The notes beneath the pieces are model-generated. The model made no database searches. It saw nothing but the letters and a program-made list of their open reading frames with translations, and was not told the DNA's origin. Both the position numbers and the translations under genes were made by a program. A DNA stretch of 64,000 bases, taken from the NCBI GenBank assembly GCA_039984955.1, contig JBDWTN010000007.1:1868501-1932500 (forward strand), given 5' to 3'. Of this stretch, positions 35,965-44,880 are shown one piece after another (the first letter of the stretch is position 1; each line of letters opens with the position of its first letter). The DNA is from Marinobacter alexandrii (lineage in GTDB: Bacteria > Bacteroidota > Bacteroidia > Cytophagales > Cyclobacteriaceae).

Positions 35965-36107
35965 ATCTGGAATTGGTTTGCTGGTTATTTATCGATTTCT
36001 AGTGTTAAACTATACAAATCAAATTCATTCCAACATTCTTTTCGGTGAATCAAAAGGATTACAAGTTTACCTCCCGTTATATGTCTACTAGCGTTTTTGT
36101 ACAATAG

Positions 36108-38273
36108 TTACCTCTTCCCCGGTGTATAGGTTTCTTCCGCTCGCGCTTCTACATCTTCACGATAAAATGCCACATCCTTAAACTCTCCTTTAGCATACAT
36201 TTCAGCTTGGTCATCAAAATGAGGCGAATTAGGATCACTACTCTGACCTCCTGCCAAAAGCGTCTTTGCAACCAACCGATCTCCAAATTCTACAGCTGCC
36301 ACAAAACTGTTTCCTCTCGTACCATATATTTTGTTCACATCATGCTTTCCTCGCATACCGTAGGCTGCAAGATGCCCCCAACGAGCAGTTGTTAATCCTA
36401 CTGGATAGCTAGCTGCATTATCATCGAAAGAAGCATCAATATCTCCAGAGATACGCTGGAATCTGCTAATCTCTCCCCAAGGAATGATCCATGTGCCATA
36501 TCTGCGATCCATTTCCTCAATTGCCAATTGAAATATCCCAACCCTTTCTCCCATTGGCATATCTGTTCCAAAAAATTCAAAACGTTCCATGCCTTCCAAG
36601 TTACCAGGAATGTCGCCCTCTCGATAGAGCATCATTCCATAGAAGTGGGCTAAACTCATCGCTTTTGATTCTACACCTGTTTTAAAGTCCCAATTTCTAA
36701 GTAATTCAATTTCCTCACTCAAAGACTGATCGCCAACAGCATCGTACGCTTCTATCAACCCTGGAATTACCTTTTCAAATGCTGGCAGATAAGGATTATA
36801 AGCAAGATCTATTAAACCATCCAACGAAAGGTTTTCTGTTTCTGATAATAATCGAATAGCATTCACTCCTCTGAAATTTTCCGGAATGCGAGACATGTAA
36901 TTTGGGTAGTCCTCTTTCTTGGGACTATACTCTGCAGCAGATGTAAAGGGAGTTGAGTTGCAGTTTTGAATCCATCCGTTTGGAGGGTTCATCACCGTAA
37001 TTGCCTCCTCTACTGGATGAAGTCCCTGCCAATCTGTTTGCGGATTACTCCCATCAACAGGTTTAGTGTAATCAAACTGTACATCTCTAATCGGAATGAA
37101 ATTACCATGATAGTAGGCAATGTTTCCTTCAGAATCTGCGAATACAGTGTTATTGGAGGAGTTAGTTCGAATGTCCATCATCTCGTTAAACTCTTCCAGA
37201 TTTTTCTTCTTTGATCTAACATAGGATTGCTCCAACGCTTTTACTGGTTCCCACATTAGTGCCGTGGCTGTCCACTGACCGTCAACCTCATGAGTGATCG
37301 GCCCATGATGCGTTCGGTAAACGGGGAAAGTTTTCTCTTTCATTTCACCATCCTCTACATATTTTAGAATCACTTCTTTTACCTCAACGGGTCTTTCTTC
37401 ATCGCCATATTGATAGTATAAGCCATCCTCTTTTTCTATGATGGTTTCTTTAAAATCGTCGATTACATCTGTATAAGTAGAGGTATGCATCCATCCTGTA
37501 TTTTCATTGAAGCCTTGATAAACAAAAAACTGCCCCCAGGTAACAGCCCCATAAGCATTCAACCCTTCTTCACTGACCACATGAACTTCTCCTCTGAAAT
37601 AAAATGAAGTATGCGGGTTGATTAATAGCATGGCATTTCCTGACTCTGTAAGATCTCCTGATATTGCAAATCCATTTGATCCTTGAGGTTCTTCGAGGGC
37701 ATAGCCCTCTTTTAATATCGGTTTGTCGAGCACAGCTACTTTTTCCCTTTCATAAAACTCTTTTATTCGCCTTGTAGATACTCGCTCAATATCTCCTCCA
37801 ATAGATCCTTCTGTGAAATACATCGTCATCCATGGCTCATACTTTTTAATCACTTTAGGTTTTACTTCGGGATGCGTGTGCAGATAGTAATTGATCCCGT
37901 CAGCCCATGCAACGCATAACTTTTCCAACCATTTCGGAGTAGATTGATAATTAGCTTTTGCTTCATCTTCCGTCATGAATAATCGGGCTCTTAAGTCACT
38001 ATAAATTGCCTCTTCTCCTTCTGCTTCTGCCAACCTACCAATGGCCCAGGTGAAGTTTCGTTCTACTCTTCTAAAGTCATCTTCACACTGCGCATAAAGT
38101 AATCCGAATACCGCATCAGCATCTGTTTCACCATAAACATGTGGGACACCATAATCGTCACGGATGATTTCAACATTGGCTGCCTGAGTTTCCCACTTGT
38201 TAACTTCTAGGTTAGAAGTCTTAGGTGAGCAGGCAATTAGTGTAATAAATAGAAGTGTGAGAATTCGATACAT
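36108..38273 (-). CDS. Penicillin acylase family amidase, lipoprotein
   Basis: The 721-residue protein has a lipoprotein signal (MYRILTLLFITLIACS, lipobox LIAC, Cys15) and the Ntn-hydrolase architecture of penicillin, AHL and aculeacin acylases: an alpha chain with DDYGVPHVYGETDADAVFG, a spacer, and the autoprocessing site at Gly198-Ser199 in PQGSNGFAIS. The beta chain shows NPHTSFYFRGEVH, NNTVFADSEGNIAYYHGNFIP and RGNSFVAAVEFG. After self-cleavage Ser199 would be the nucleophile. Substrates may be N-acyl amides, including acyl-homoserine lactones, but specificity is not readable. It is divergent from the broken lipoprotein gene at 38383. Confidence 0.92.
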   Translation of the reverse strand: MYRILTLLFITLIACSPKTSNLEVNKWETQAANVEIIRDDYGVPHVYGETDADAVFGLLYAQCEDDFRRVERNFTWAIGRLAEAEGEEAIYSDLRARLFMTEDEAKANYQSTPKWLEKLCVAWADGINYYLHTHPEVKPKVIKKYEPWMTMYFTEGSIGGDIERVSTRRIKEFYEREKVAVLDKPILKEGYALEEPQGSNGFAISGDLTESGNAMLLINPHTSFYFRGEVHVVSEEGLNAYGAVTWGQFFVYQGFNENTGWMHTSTYTDVIDDFKETIIEKEDGLYYQYGDEERPVEVKEVILKYVEDGEMKEKTFPVYRTHHGPITHEVDGQWTATALMWEPVKALEQSYVRSKKKNLEEFNEMMDIRTNSSNNTVFADSEGNIAYYHGNFIPIRDVQFDYTKPVDGSNPQTDWQGLHPVEEAITVMNPPNGWIQNCNSTPFTSAAEYSPKKEDYPNYMSRIPENFRGVNAIRLLSETENLSLDGLIDLAYNPYLPAFEKVIPGLIEAYDAVGDQSLSEEIELLRNWDFKTGVESKAMSLAHFYGMMLYREGDIPGNLEGMERFEFFGTDMPMGERVGIFQLAIEEMDRRYGTWIIPWGEISRFQRISGDIDASFDDNAASYPVGLTTARWGHLAAYGMRGKHDVNKIYGTRGNSFVAAVEFGDRLVAKTLLAGGQSSDPNSPHFDDQAEMYAKGEFKDVAFYREDVEARAEETYTPGKR

Positions 38274-38382
38274 TGGTCTTAGGTTGAATTTATTGATATC
38301 AAATATCGTAAAAACCTTTCAACATAGATTACATATTGTGTTTGGTAACATGTTTATTTTTGATGCTTATAAACCTAAGTTC

Positions 38383-39341
38383 ATGAAAAAATATACTACT
38401 ACTATAGTCCTTGCCTTCTTATTTGCCTGTGGAGACGACTCAGCTGGGATAAACTATTCTTTTGATGGAATTACTAACTTAAGTGGATTTATAGGGGATA
38501 CGATTTTCTTTTCTGGCACCAACTTCGATGATTTTGATAATGGAGTTGATTTGATCTATACCTTTGATACAGGTAACGGATTCGGCGAATTAGGAGGGTT
38601 AAGCTCCGATATCATTAAATTAATGATAAACACATCACCATAATCCCATGTTTATCAGGTTTCAGAACTTATACATTAAAGCTTGCTACTCAGAATGATC
38701 AAAATGAAACTTTTCCAGAAGAGCATTTTCTATTGCAGGAAAAATTTGTACTAGAAAAACCTGTATTCAAAGGGTATAATGTGGATACAATATTACTTAC
38801 AAGAGATAGTCAAGAATTTGAGATCAAGCTTCAATTTGAAGGTTTATCAGAATGCTTAATAGATCGCGATGAACCCAATGCTAATTTGATAGATCTTACT
38901 AATGATAATACGTCTCTAATGACTGCTGCTTATGGAGATTCTGAAAATGAGGTGATTGTGAAAACTATTCCAGAATCTAACATCTTTTCAGAAGCAAGCT
39001 ATACTTTTAGCTTAAATGGTGTTTTAGATGGATTAGATCGGTTTGAGATTACCTCCGCAAAGACATTCTATATCAAATCAAGCGCCTGGTTTCTCGACAG
39101 TGAAGCTTCGATTTCAGACCCTGATGATCAAATCATTATTAACACTAACAGAGTTAATAGTGAACGGGATGGTTTTCTAGAAATTAACAACCAAATAATT
39201 CAGGCAACAACAAATTTTGGAGGTACTTTTTACTTCTCTCTTCCAACTGAGATAGCCCCTGGAACATGGCCCGTCAGCTTTAGAGTAGATGATAGATACA
39301 TAGATTTTGAAGGTAAATCTGCAATTACTGTTACACCTTAA
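38383..39341 (+). pseudogene. IPT/TIG-like lipoprotein gene, frameshifted
   Basis: The first part (38383-38643) encodes a lipoprotein signal (KKYTTTIVLAFLFAC) and an IPT/TIG-like start (FIGDTIFFSGTNFDDFDNG), then ends in TAA at 38641-38643. The second frame is open from about 38619 and continues through HITIIPCLSGFRTYTLKLAT and further beta-sandwich sequence to 39341. Joining the frames near the AT-rich run 38611-38625 by one inserted base gives a continuous protein of about 318 residues. The second part alone has only a TTG start and no signal. It is therefore a one-base deletion, or a sequencing error, in a surface lipoprotein. Confidence 0.75.
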
Positions 39342-39500
39342 ATCTCATTTTATGCTTTTCACGCTTAGCTGACTAAATTTCGATAACTGTTCTAGTTAAA
39401 TATCGAAGAATTAGATTGCTGTAATTAGAGTTGAATCAGAGTATTACTAGTATGAAAACTATTTACGTTTTAAACATCTCAATACTTTTATTTTAGAGGC

Positions 39501-39854
39501 GTGTCAGGAGAAACTATCAATTTATGGGTCATGGCAATCCTCTATATTATCGCCGGAGTTAATCACTTTGTGATGCCTCGGTTTTATAAGAAAATTATTC
39601 CTCCATTTTTACCTTATCCAAAACTCATAAACTGGGTGAGTGGCATTGCTGAGATTGTTTTAGGTATCCTATTACTCATCCCTTCATATACCTCACTTGC
39701 TGCATGGGGAATCATTCTTTTGCTCATAGTCATATATCCTGCAAATATTTATCACTTCATAAAAGGATGGCGAAAAAAGAAGATGATCTGGGTACTGGCA
39801 CTACGACTTCCACTACAGTTTTTACTTATCTGGTGGGCATATACTTTTACTTAG
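39501..39854 (+). CDS. DoxX-like small membrane protein
   Basis: The 117-residue protein has about four membrane helices. The sequence AILYIIAGVNHFVMPRFYKKIIPPFLP and SGIAEIVLGILLLIPSYTSLAAWG matches the DoxX-like group that includes MauE/DoxX-type membrane proteins; the exact role is unknown. The start is a GTG at 39501 with GAGG almost adjacent; an ATG at 39531 is the alternative and would remove ten polar residues. It stands alone, 180 bases before the permease. Confidence 0.82.
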   Translation: MSGETINLWVMAILYIIAGVNHFVMPRFYKKIIPPFLPYPKLINWVSGIAEIVLGILLLIPSYTSLAAWGIILLLIVIYPANIYHFIKGWRKKKMIWVLALRLPLQFLLIWWAYTFT

Positions 39855-39990
39855 AAGCAACCTTTTAATCTTTTTAGAATCAAATAGATATAATCACTAA
39901 CACCATTGTGATCATTAAGGTGTGCGATTTCGAACTTAATTAAACTTGATTTAATGGATAACATTCTTTAAATCAGATACTTAATGCGAA

Positions 39991-40005
39991 TGGCATACTT
40001 TCTGA
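39991..40005 (+). promoter_or_regulatory. Sigma-54-like element before the first twin permease
   Basis: TGGCATACTTTCTGA lies 30 bases before the permease ATG. An equivalent TGGCATATTTGTTGA lies 27 bases before its twin's ATG at 44881. Both fit a TGGCAYR-N4-YTG pattern with canonical -24/-12 spacing, but the last bases are GA instead of GC. Candidate sigma-54 promoter. Confidence 0.4.
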
Positions 40006-40034
40006 GATATTCAAAACTCTAACTGAAAGAAATT

Positions 40035-42410
40035 ATGTTGCGCAACTTCTTCAAAATCACTCTTAGAAATTTTCTCAAAAACAAATCGTACGTATTCATC
40101 AACATATTAGGCCTTGGACTATCGTTGGCCTGTTGCATTGTTGGGTACTTGAATTGGAAATTTGCTGCTGAATATGATCAGAATCATGCAAATCATGAGA
40201 AAATCTATAAGATTCATATCAACAAAGATGTACAAGGAAGAAATGTGCCTTATGGTATCACTCCACTTGCATTGGGGGAGGTGATCAAAGATCAAATCAC
40301 AGGTATTTCTCATTATTCCAGGTATACGTCCAGTGGATTAATCCTGAAAAAAGATTTGAATGTCTTTAATCGTGATATTGCTTTTGCTGATGAGGGCTTT
40401 TTCGAAATGTTCTCCTTCCCATTCAAGTATGGAAATAAAGAAGCCTTCCTCGATCAAAGTAAGGTTATTCTAAGCACCAACACATCCAATAGCTACTTTG
40501 GTGAGGGTGTCGATCCGACTGGAGAGATTGTCACAATCATTGACGAGGATGGGAATCAGTATCCGATGACTGTAGGGGGTGTGCTTAATCCATTTGCCTC
40601 CAACTCTTCTGTGACTTTCAACGCAATTACACGATTTGATAATTACCTAAAAATTCGTGAACTGGAAAACACAAATTGGAGCAGGTTCGTAGGGGCCACA
40701 TTTGTGATGTCAGAAGGTGGATACCCACAAAATCTAGCAGAAGATCTAAACAACAGCTATGTTAATATTCAAAATGAGGCTAGAGAAGATTTTTTAGTAA
40801 GTAATTATTACTTAGTTCAACTTACTAACTTGGGCAAAATAGCCGAGTCTATTCGATCCAATTGGTTAAACCAACCTCCTCCACCTCCTGCTGTTATTAC
40901 GCCTTTAATCATGGCATTTCTGATGCTTTTAATCGCTTGTTTCAATTTTACAAATACGAGCATAGCTATTTCGAGCAAACGGTTAAAAGAGATTGGAATT
41001 AGAAAAGTTATGGGTAGCAATAGAAAGCAGCTCATTTTTCAATTTATGGGAGAGAACCTTCTTCTTTCATTTATGGCTATGGTCGTTGCTCTTGGGATAG
41101 CGTACTTTCTGGTACCCGCCTACAGCGCAATGTGGGATTTCATTAATCTGGATTTAAACCTATCTACAGACCGTGAAATATATTTATTCCTCGGAGGGCT
41201 GCTGATCACTACGTCGGTCATTGCGGGTGGCTATCCTTCGCTATACATCAGTGCTTACCAGCCAGTAAATATTTTAAGAGGTAGTCTTACATTAGGTGGA
41301 ACAAATTGGTTTTCTAAGATCCTTCTTGGAATGCAATACTTACTTACCATCATCGCACTCATTTCGGCACTGGCATTTTCAAACAATGCTGACTATCAAA
41401 ACAACTATGATATAGGCTTTGAGAAAAATAACATCTTCGCCGTACGGGTGGAGAATCAGTCGGAATTCGATAGGTTTTATAACCTTACAAATCAAATGCC
41501 AGAAGTAGAGCAAGCTGTTGGCACGACACATCACATTAGCTGGTGGACGTATGGCAGAACACTAAAATCAGAAGAGAATGAAGTTGAGGCTGAAATGATG
41601 AATTTTAGTCTGGACTATCAGGACATCATGAATCTTCAAATGGTAGATGGTAGATACTTCGATTCAGAGATTTCTGATTCTGATAGAGAGAGCTCCATTA
41701 TTGTCAATGAAGCAATGGTGAAGGAATTTGGTTGGGAGAAACCTCTAGGCAAGATTGTAAACATTGATGACAGCACTCGATTAACCGTCATCGGTGTAAT
41801 GGAGGATTTCTACATGTGGGGCTTTTTCAATCCTGTGCAACCCTCCGCATTTCGTCTCGCAGATAATGACAACATGAATTTTGTGGTCTTGAAAAGTAGC
41901 ATGGGCCAAACAGAGTTCAGAGATTTGATGGAGGAAAAGTGGTATGAAGTAGCACCTAATACTCCCTTCAATGCAGAATTTATTGACGAAGAGCTTGCAG
42001 GTACTGAAATGGTCAACAAGAATATCATGAAGATGTTCCAGTTTCTGGGTTTATTGGCTCTAGTGCTTTCGTCCATTGGTCTATACACGCTGGTATCTCT
42101 CAACATCATCAAACGAGTGAAAGAGATAGGCGTTCGAAAAGTCCTTGGAGCATCCATTGGTCAAATACTGGTTTTGATGAACAAGCAATTCTTTTGGCTC
42201 TTGTTTATTTTCGCGATTATCGGAAGTGCGCTATCCTATCTTGCAATCGATGCATTGATGGCATCCATCTTCTCCGTTTATCAAGCCATAAGTTTATTTA
42301 CAGTCGTAGCTCCATTCATCCTTTTGATGGTAATTGCCGTGGTGATTGCCTCAGGCAGAATATTGAGAACAGCAACGCGTAATCCGGTGGATTCTTTGAG
42401 GTACGAATAG
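40035..42410 (+). CDS. Orphan ABC permease with two FtsX domains, no prefix (twin 1)
   Basis: The 791-residue protein begins directly with the first cytoplasmic helix (FKITLRNFLKNKSYVFINIL) and lacks the 80-residue prefix of the PadR-linked permeases. It has a MacB-like periplasmic domain, FtsX unit one (SSKRLKEIGIRKVMGSNRKQ), a second periplasmic region and FtsX unit two (KRVKEIGVRKVLGASIGQIL), and ends NPVDSLRYE. It is very similar along its length to the permease at 44881. It has no adjacent PadR gene or ATPase, and a strong terminator follows. Confidence 0.92.
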   Translation: MLRNFFKITLRNFLKNKSYVFINILGLGLSLACCIVGYLNWKFAAEYDQNHANHEKIYKIHINKDVQGRNVPYGITPLALGEVIKDQITGISHYSRYTSSGLILKKDLNVFNRDIAFADEGFFEMFSFPFKYGNKEAFLDQSKVILSTNTSNSYFGEGVDPTGEIVTIIDEDGNQYPMTVGGVLNPFASNSSVTFNAITRFDNYLKIRELENTNWSRFVGATFVMSEGGYPQNLAEDLNNSYVNIQNEAREDFLVSNYYLVQLTNLGKIAESIRSNWLNQPPPPPAVITPLIMAFLMLLIACFNFTNTSIAISSKRLKEIGIRKVMGSNRKQLIFQFMGENLLLSFMAMVVALGIAYFLVPAYSAMWDFINLDLNLSTDREIYLFLGGLLITTSVIAGGYPSLYISAYQPVNILRGSLTLGGTNWFSKILLGMQYLLTIIALISALAFSNNADYQNNYDIGFEKNNIFAVRVENQSEFDRFYNLTNQMPEVEQAVGTTHHISWWTYGRTLKSEENEVEAEMMNFSLDYQDIMNLQMVDGRYFDSEISDSDRESSIIVNEAMVKEFGWEKPLGKIVNIDDSTRLTVIGVMEDFYMWGFFNPVQPSAFRLADNDNMNFVVLKSSMGQTEFRDLMEEKWYEVAPNTPFNAEFIDEELAGTEMVNKNIMKMFQFLGLLALVLSSIGLYTLVSLNIIKRVKEIGVRKVLGASIGQILVLMNKQFFWLLFIFAIIGSALSYLAIDALMASIFSVYQAISLFTVVAPFILLMVIAVVIASGRILRTATRNPVDSLRYE

Positions 42411-42430
42411 GAAAAAACACAATGTGAAAA

Positions 42431-42458
42431 AAGCTCGCTGATTAGCGAGCTTTTTTTT
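42431..42458 (+). terminator. Rho-independent terminator after twin permease 1
   Basis: AAGCTCGCT (42431-42439) and AGCGAGCTT (42444-42452) pair perfectly around GATT, followed by a run of Ts to 42458. Confidence 0.92.
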
Positions 42459-42491
42459 ATCTACAATCAGGAGTTTTGTTAAATTGAACGC

Positions 42492-43631
42492 ATGATCTCT
42501 GGAGGAACCATCATGGTTTTAGGCGCTTCTCAGGCAATCTTTTTTGCTGCCTTAATTATTACGAAAAAAAGAAAAACACCTCCCGACTTCTTTTTAATTA
42601 CCTACTTGATTCTCCTCGTAATTCATCTGCTTTATTACTTCAGTATGTTCTTCTTTCCGGAAAAAGTCCCTGATGTAATTGGAATATTAGGTTTCTCATT
42701 GGTTATACTTCATACTCCTATATTCTTTTTGTATGTCAGGTCCTTAGCTATTGAAAAAATAATCGACGGGAAAACGATACTCCTTCATACTATCCCCTAC
42801 ATAAGCTACAATGCTATTCTTTTGATTGGGTTATTTACGGGTGTGCTAGAGTTAAATCCAAAGAATGGATTTTTAGGTATTACCCAAACCGATTTTCCAA
42901 TATTCTATCAAAGCGGACAGGTGCTTGCACTGGTAACTGCTGCTTATATAGTTTGGGGATTTTATCTGCTCAAAGCTTTCCGTAGGAGTGTTAGCAACAA
43001 TCAATCTAATCTTACTTCTTATAAATGGCTCTCCTTTCTTGTTTTGAGCTTTTTATTTTATTTCATTTCTATTTATTTGGTACTTTCTGTTGCATTAGAT
43101 AGTGAGGCACTATCAGTCAACAACGTGTTTTATTATGTCTCATTCATCATTATGGCATATGTTTTTGTCCTTGGTTTTTTCGGGATTAAACAACAAGCCA
43201 TTTTCACTGATCTGCAGTTTTTTGAAAGCAAAAAAACGGTAGAAGAAAAATATGCTAAATCCGGACTCAAAACTGAGTCCATCGTGCACATAAAAAGCGA
43301 GCTCGAGAGAATAATGCTCGAAGACAAACTCTTCTTAAATTCAGAAATTTCACTGCCTTTCCTAGCGGAAAAAATGAACTTGAAAGCACCTTATCTTTCA
43401 CAAGTGATTAACCAGCAGTTTCAACTTAACTTCTATGACTTTATCAATCAGTACCGAATCGAAGAAGTAAAGAGTCGGTTAAACGACTCTAATTATAAAC
43501 ACCTATCCCTCCTTGGTATCGCTCTAGATTGTGGATACAAATCCAAATCTTCTTTTAACAAGTCATTCAAAAAACATACTGGAACCACTCCAACAGATTT
43601 CAAGAAGGAGTTCAGAAGTTCTTCCTTATAA
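42492..43631 (+). CDS. AraC family regulator with N-terminal membrane domain
   Basis: The 379-residue protein has about seven hydrophobic helices over residues 1-235 (for example VLGASQAIFFAALIITKKRK and GILGFSLVILHTPIFFLYV). A linker and a C-terminal AraC-type double helix-turn-helix follow, with ISLPFLAEKMNLKAPYLSQV, INQYRIEEVKSRL and the second-helix signature SLLGIALDCGYKSKSSFNKSFKKHTGTTPTDFKK. This membrane-tethered AraC class is common in Bacteroidota and presumably senses an envelope signal directly. It precedes the DUF2141 and DUF2306 genes and may control them or itself. Confidence 0.92.
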   Translation: MISGGTIMVLGASQAIFFAALIITKKRKTPPDFFLITYLILLVIHLLYYFSMFFFPEKVPDVIGILGFSLVILHTPIFFLYVRSLAIEKIIDGKTILLHTIPYISYNAILLIGLFTGVLELNPKNGFLGITQTDFPIFYQSGQVLALVTAAYIVWGFYLLKAFRRSVSNNQSNLTSYKWLSFLVLSFLFYFISIYLVLSVALDSEALSVNNVFYYVSFIIMAYVFVLGFFGIKQQAIFTDLQFFESKKTVEEKYAKSGLKTESIVHIKSELERIMLEDKLFLNSEISLPFLAEKMNLKAPYLSQVINQQFQLNFYDFINQYRIEEVKSRLNDSNYKHLSLLGIALDCGYKSKSSFNKSFKKHTGTTPTDFKKEFRSSSL

Positions 43632-43711
43632 GAAAGGACCTTTTTAAAGTCTCACCTTATCGGCATAAGCGAAGCTGCATAAATCTGCAAAGATCTTAGC
43701 AGGAAAAAACT

Positions 43712-44125
43712 ATGCATCTCATTTTATCTTTTTTACTTTCATTCTCGTCCCCACAACAGCAAGCAGGTAATGCTAAGATTATTGTCACTGTTTCAGGAAT
43801 AGAAGAAACTACTGGTGTCATAAGAATAAGTCTCTTCAATGATGAAAAAGGCTTTCTACACCATTCTTTTAAAAGGCAACAGCAAGAAGTTCAACAACTA
43901 ACTATCCAAGAGATTTTCGAGGATGTTCCTGAAGGTACATACGCTATTAGCATCTATCATGACATAAACTCAAACGGCAAATTGGATAGCAATTTTCTGA
44001 GAATTCCGAAGGAGCCTTATGGTTTCTCTAATAACCCTTCTACCACATTTGGTCCGCCAGACTTTGAAGGAGCTTCCTTCTCTCACACATCCAAAGGAGT
44101 AACCTATATAAATATCAAACTATGA
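43712..44125 (+). CDS. DUF2141 domain protein, secreted
   Basis: The 137-residue protein has a short hydrophobic N-terminus (MHLILSFLLSFSSP) that may be a signal peptide. Its DUF2141 domain contains VIRISLFNDEKGFL, VPEGTYAISIYHDINSNGKLD, YGFSNNPSTTFGPPDFEGASF and the final strand GVTYINIKL. DUF2141 proteins are small periplasmic or surface beta-sandwich proteins of unknown function. Its stop overlaps the start of the DUF2306 gene by four bases (44122-44125), so the two are coupled. Confidence 0.9.
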   Translation: MHLILSFLLSFSSPQQQAGNAKIIVTVSGIEETTGVIRISLFNDEKGFLHHSFKRQQQEVQQLTIQEIFEDVPEGTYAISIYHDINSNGKLDSNFLRIPKEPYGFSNNPSTTFGPPDFEGASFSHTSKGVTYINIKL

Positions 44126-44745
44126 GACTATTAATCTCTAAATCCTTCATCATCCTTGGATCTATAAGTATGGCAGTGATGGCCTCCGCTTACTTTATCT
44201 ATACCAAGAACTCTTTTTTTGATGCCAAACCGCTAAGCTCTGAACTGTGGTATGCTATTGTTTTCAAAACACATATTGCACTTGGGATCATTTCAATTGT
44301 AGCTGGAGCGTACCAATTCATTCGCATGTTCAGGAAAAGCTGGACCAGCTTGCACAGGATAGTAGGCAAAGTTTACGTTCTCTCCATCTTTATTAGCGCG
44401 CCATGTGGATTGATTGCAGCGCAATTTGCTACCGGAGGATTAATTACCAGACTGGGCTTTTCAATTCTTGCTATTCTCTGGTTTTGCTTCACATATTTAG
44501 CCTATCATCACATCAAATTAGGTGATGTTGAAAAACACAGAATTTGGATGTATCGGAGCTTTGCTTTAACATTCTCATCACTCACTTTGCGATTATTTCT
44601 ACTAATAGCTCTTTTCAATCCAATAGGCTTTGTGGTTGTCTATCAGTTTGCTTCTTGGGGTAGTTGGATTGTCAATATTTTCGTTTGTGAAATGATTTTA
44701 CATAATGCTAATAAGAAGAGGATGATTCCTAACCCTAAAGTTTGA
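44122..44745 (+). CDS. DUF2306 domain membrane protein
   Basis: The 207-residue protein has about six membrane helices and the DUF2306 pattern: KTHIALGIISIVAGAYQF, RKSWTSLHRIVGKVYVLS, and histidines in LAYHHIKLGDVEKHRIWMYRS. The conserved histidines within and near membrane helices suggest heme or metal contact, but this is unproven. It is coupled to the DUF2141 gene upstream. Confidence 0.88.
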   Translation: MRLLISKSFIILGSISMAVMASAYFIYTKNSFFDAKPLSSELWYAIVFKTHIALGIISIVAGAYQFIRMFRKSWTSLHRIVGKVYVLSIFISAPCGLIAAQFATGGLITRLGFSILAILWFCFTYLAYHHIKLGDVEKHRIWMYRSFALTFSSLTLRLFLLIALFNPIGFVVVYQFASWGSWIVNIFVCEMILHNANKKRMIPNPKV

Positions 44746-44839
44746 TTTGCTATCATCGAACGACTTTTGAGTTCATTTCCGAACATATTTCATTCAATTA
44801 ATTTCTTTAATTCGCTATTAATCAGGCGTTTGTAAGCGT

Positions 44840-44854
44840 TGGCATATTTGTTGA
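44840..44854 (+). promoter_or_regulatory. Sigma-54-like element before the second twin permease
   Basis: TGGCATATTTGTTGA ends 26 bases before the ATG at 44881 and matches the element before the paralogue at 39991-40005, with the same seven-base TGGCATA box and four-base spacer. This supports the real start at 44881, since a TTG at 44839 overlaps the motif. Confidence 0.4.
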
Positions 44855-44880
44855 CAAATAAACGATCTAAATACCTGACC

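Noticed and set aside
41810-42157. 115-codon minus-strand frame inside twin permease 1
   Set aside because: Antisense to the conserved second FtsX unit, with no recognisable protein features.
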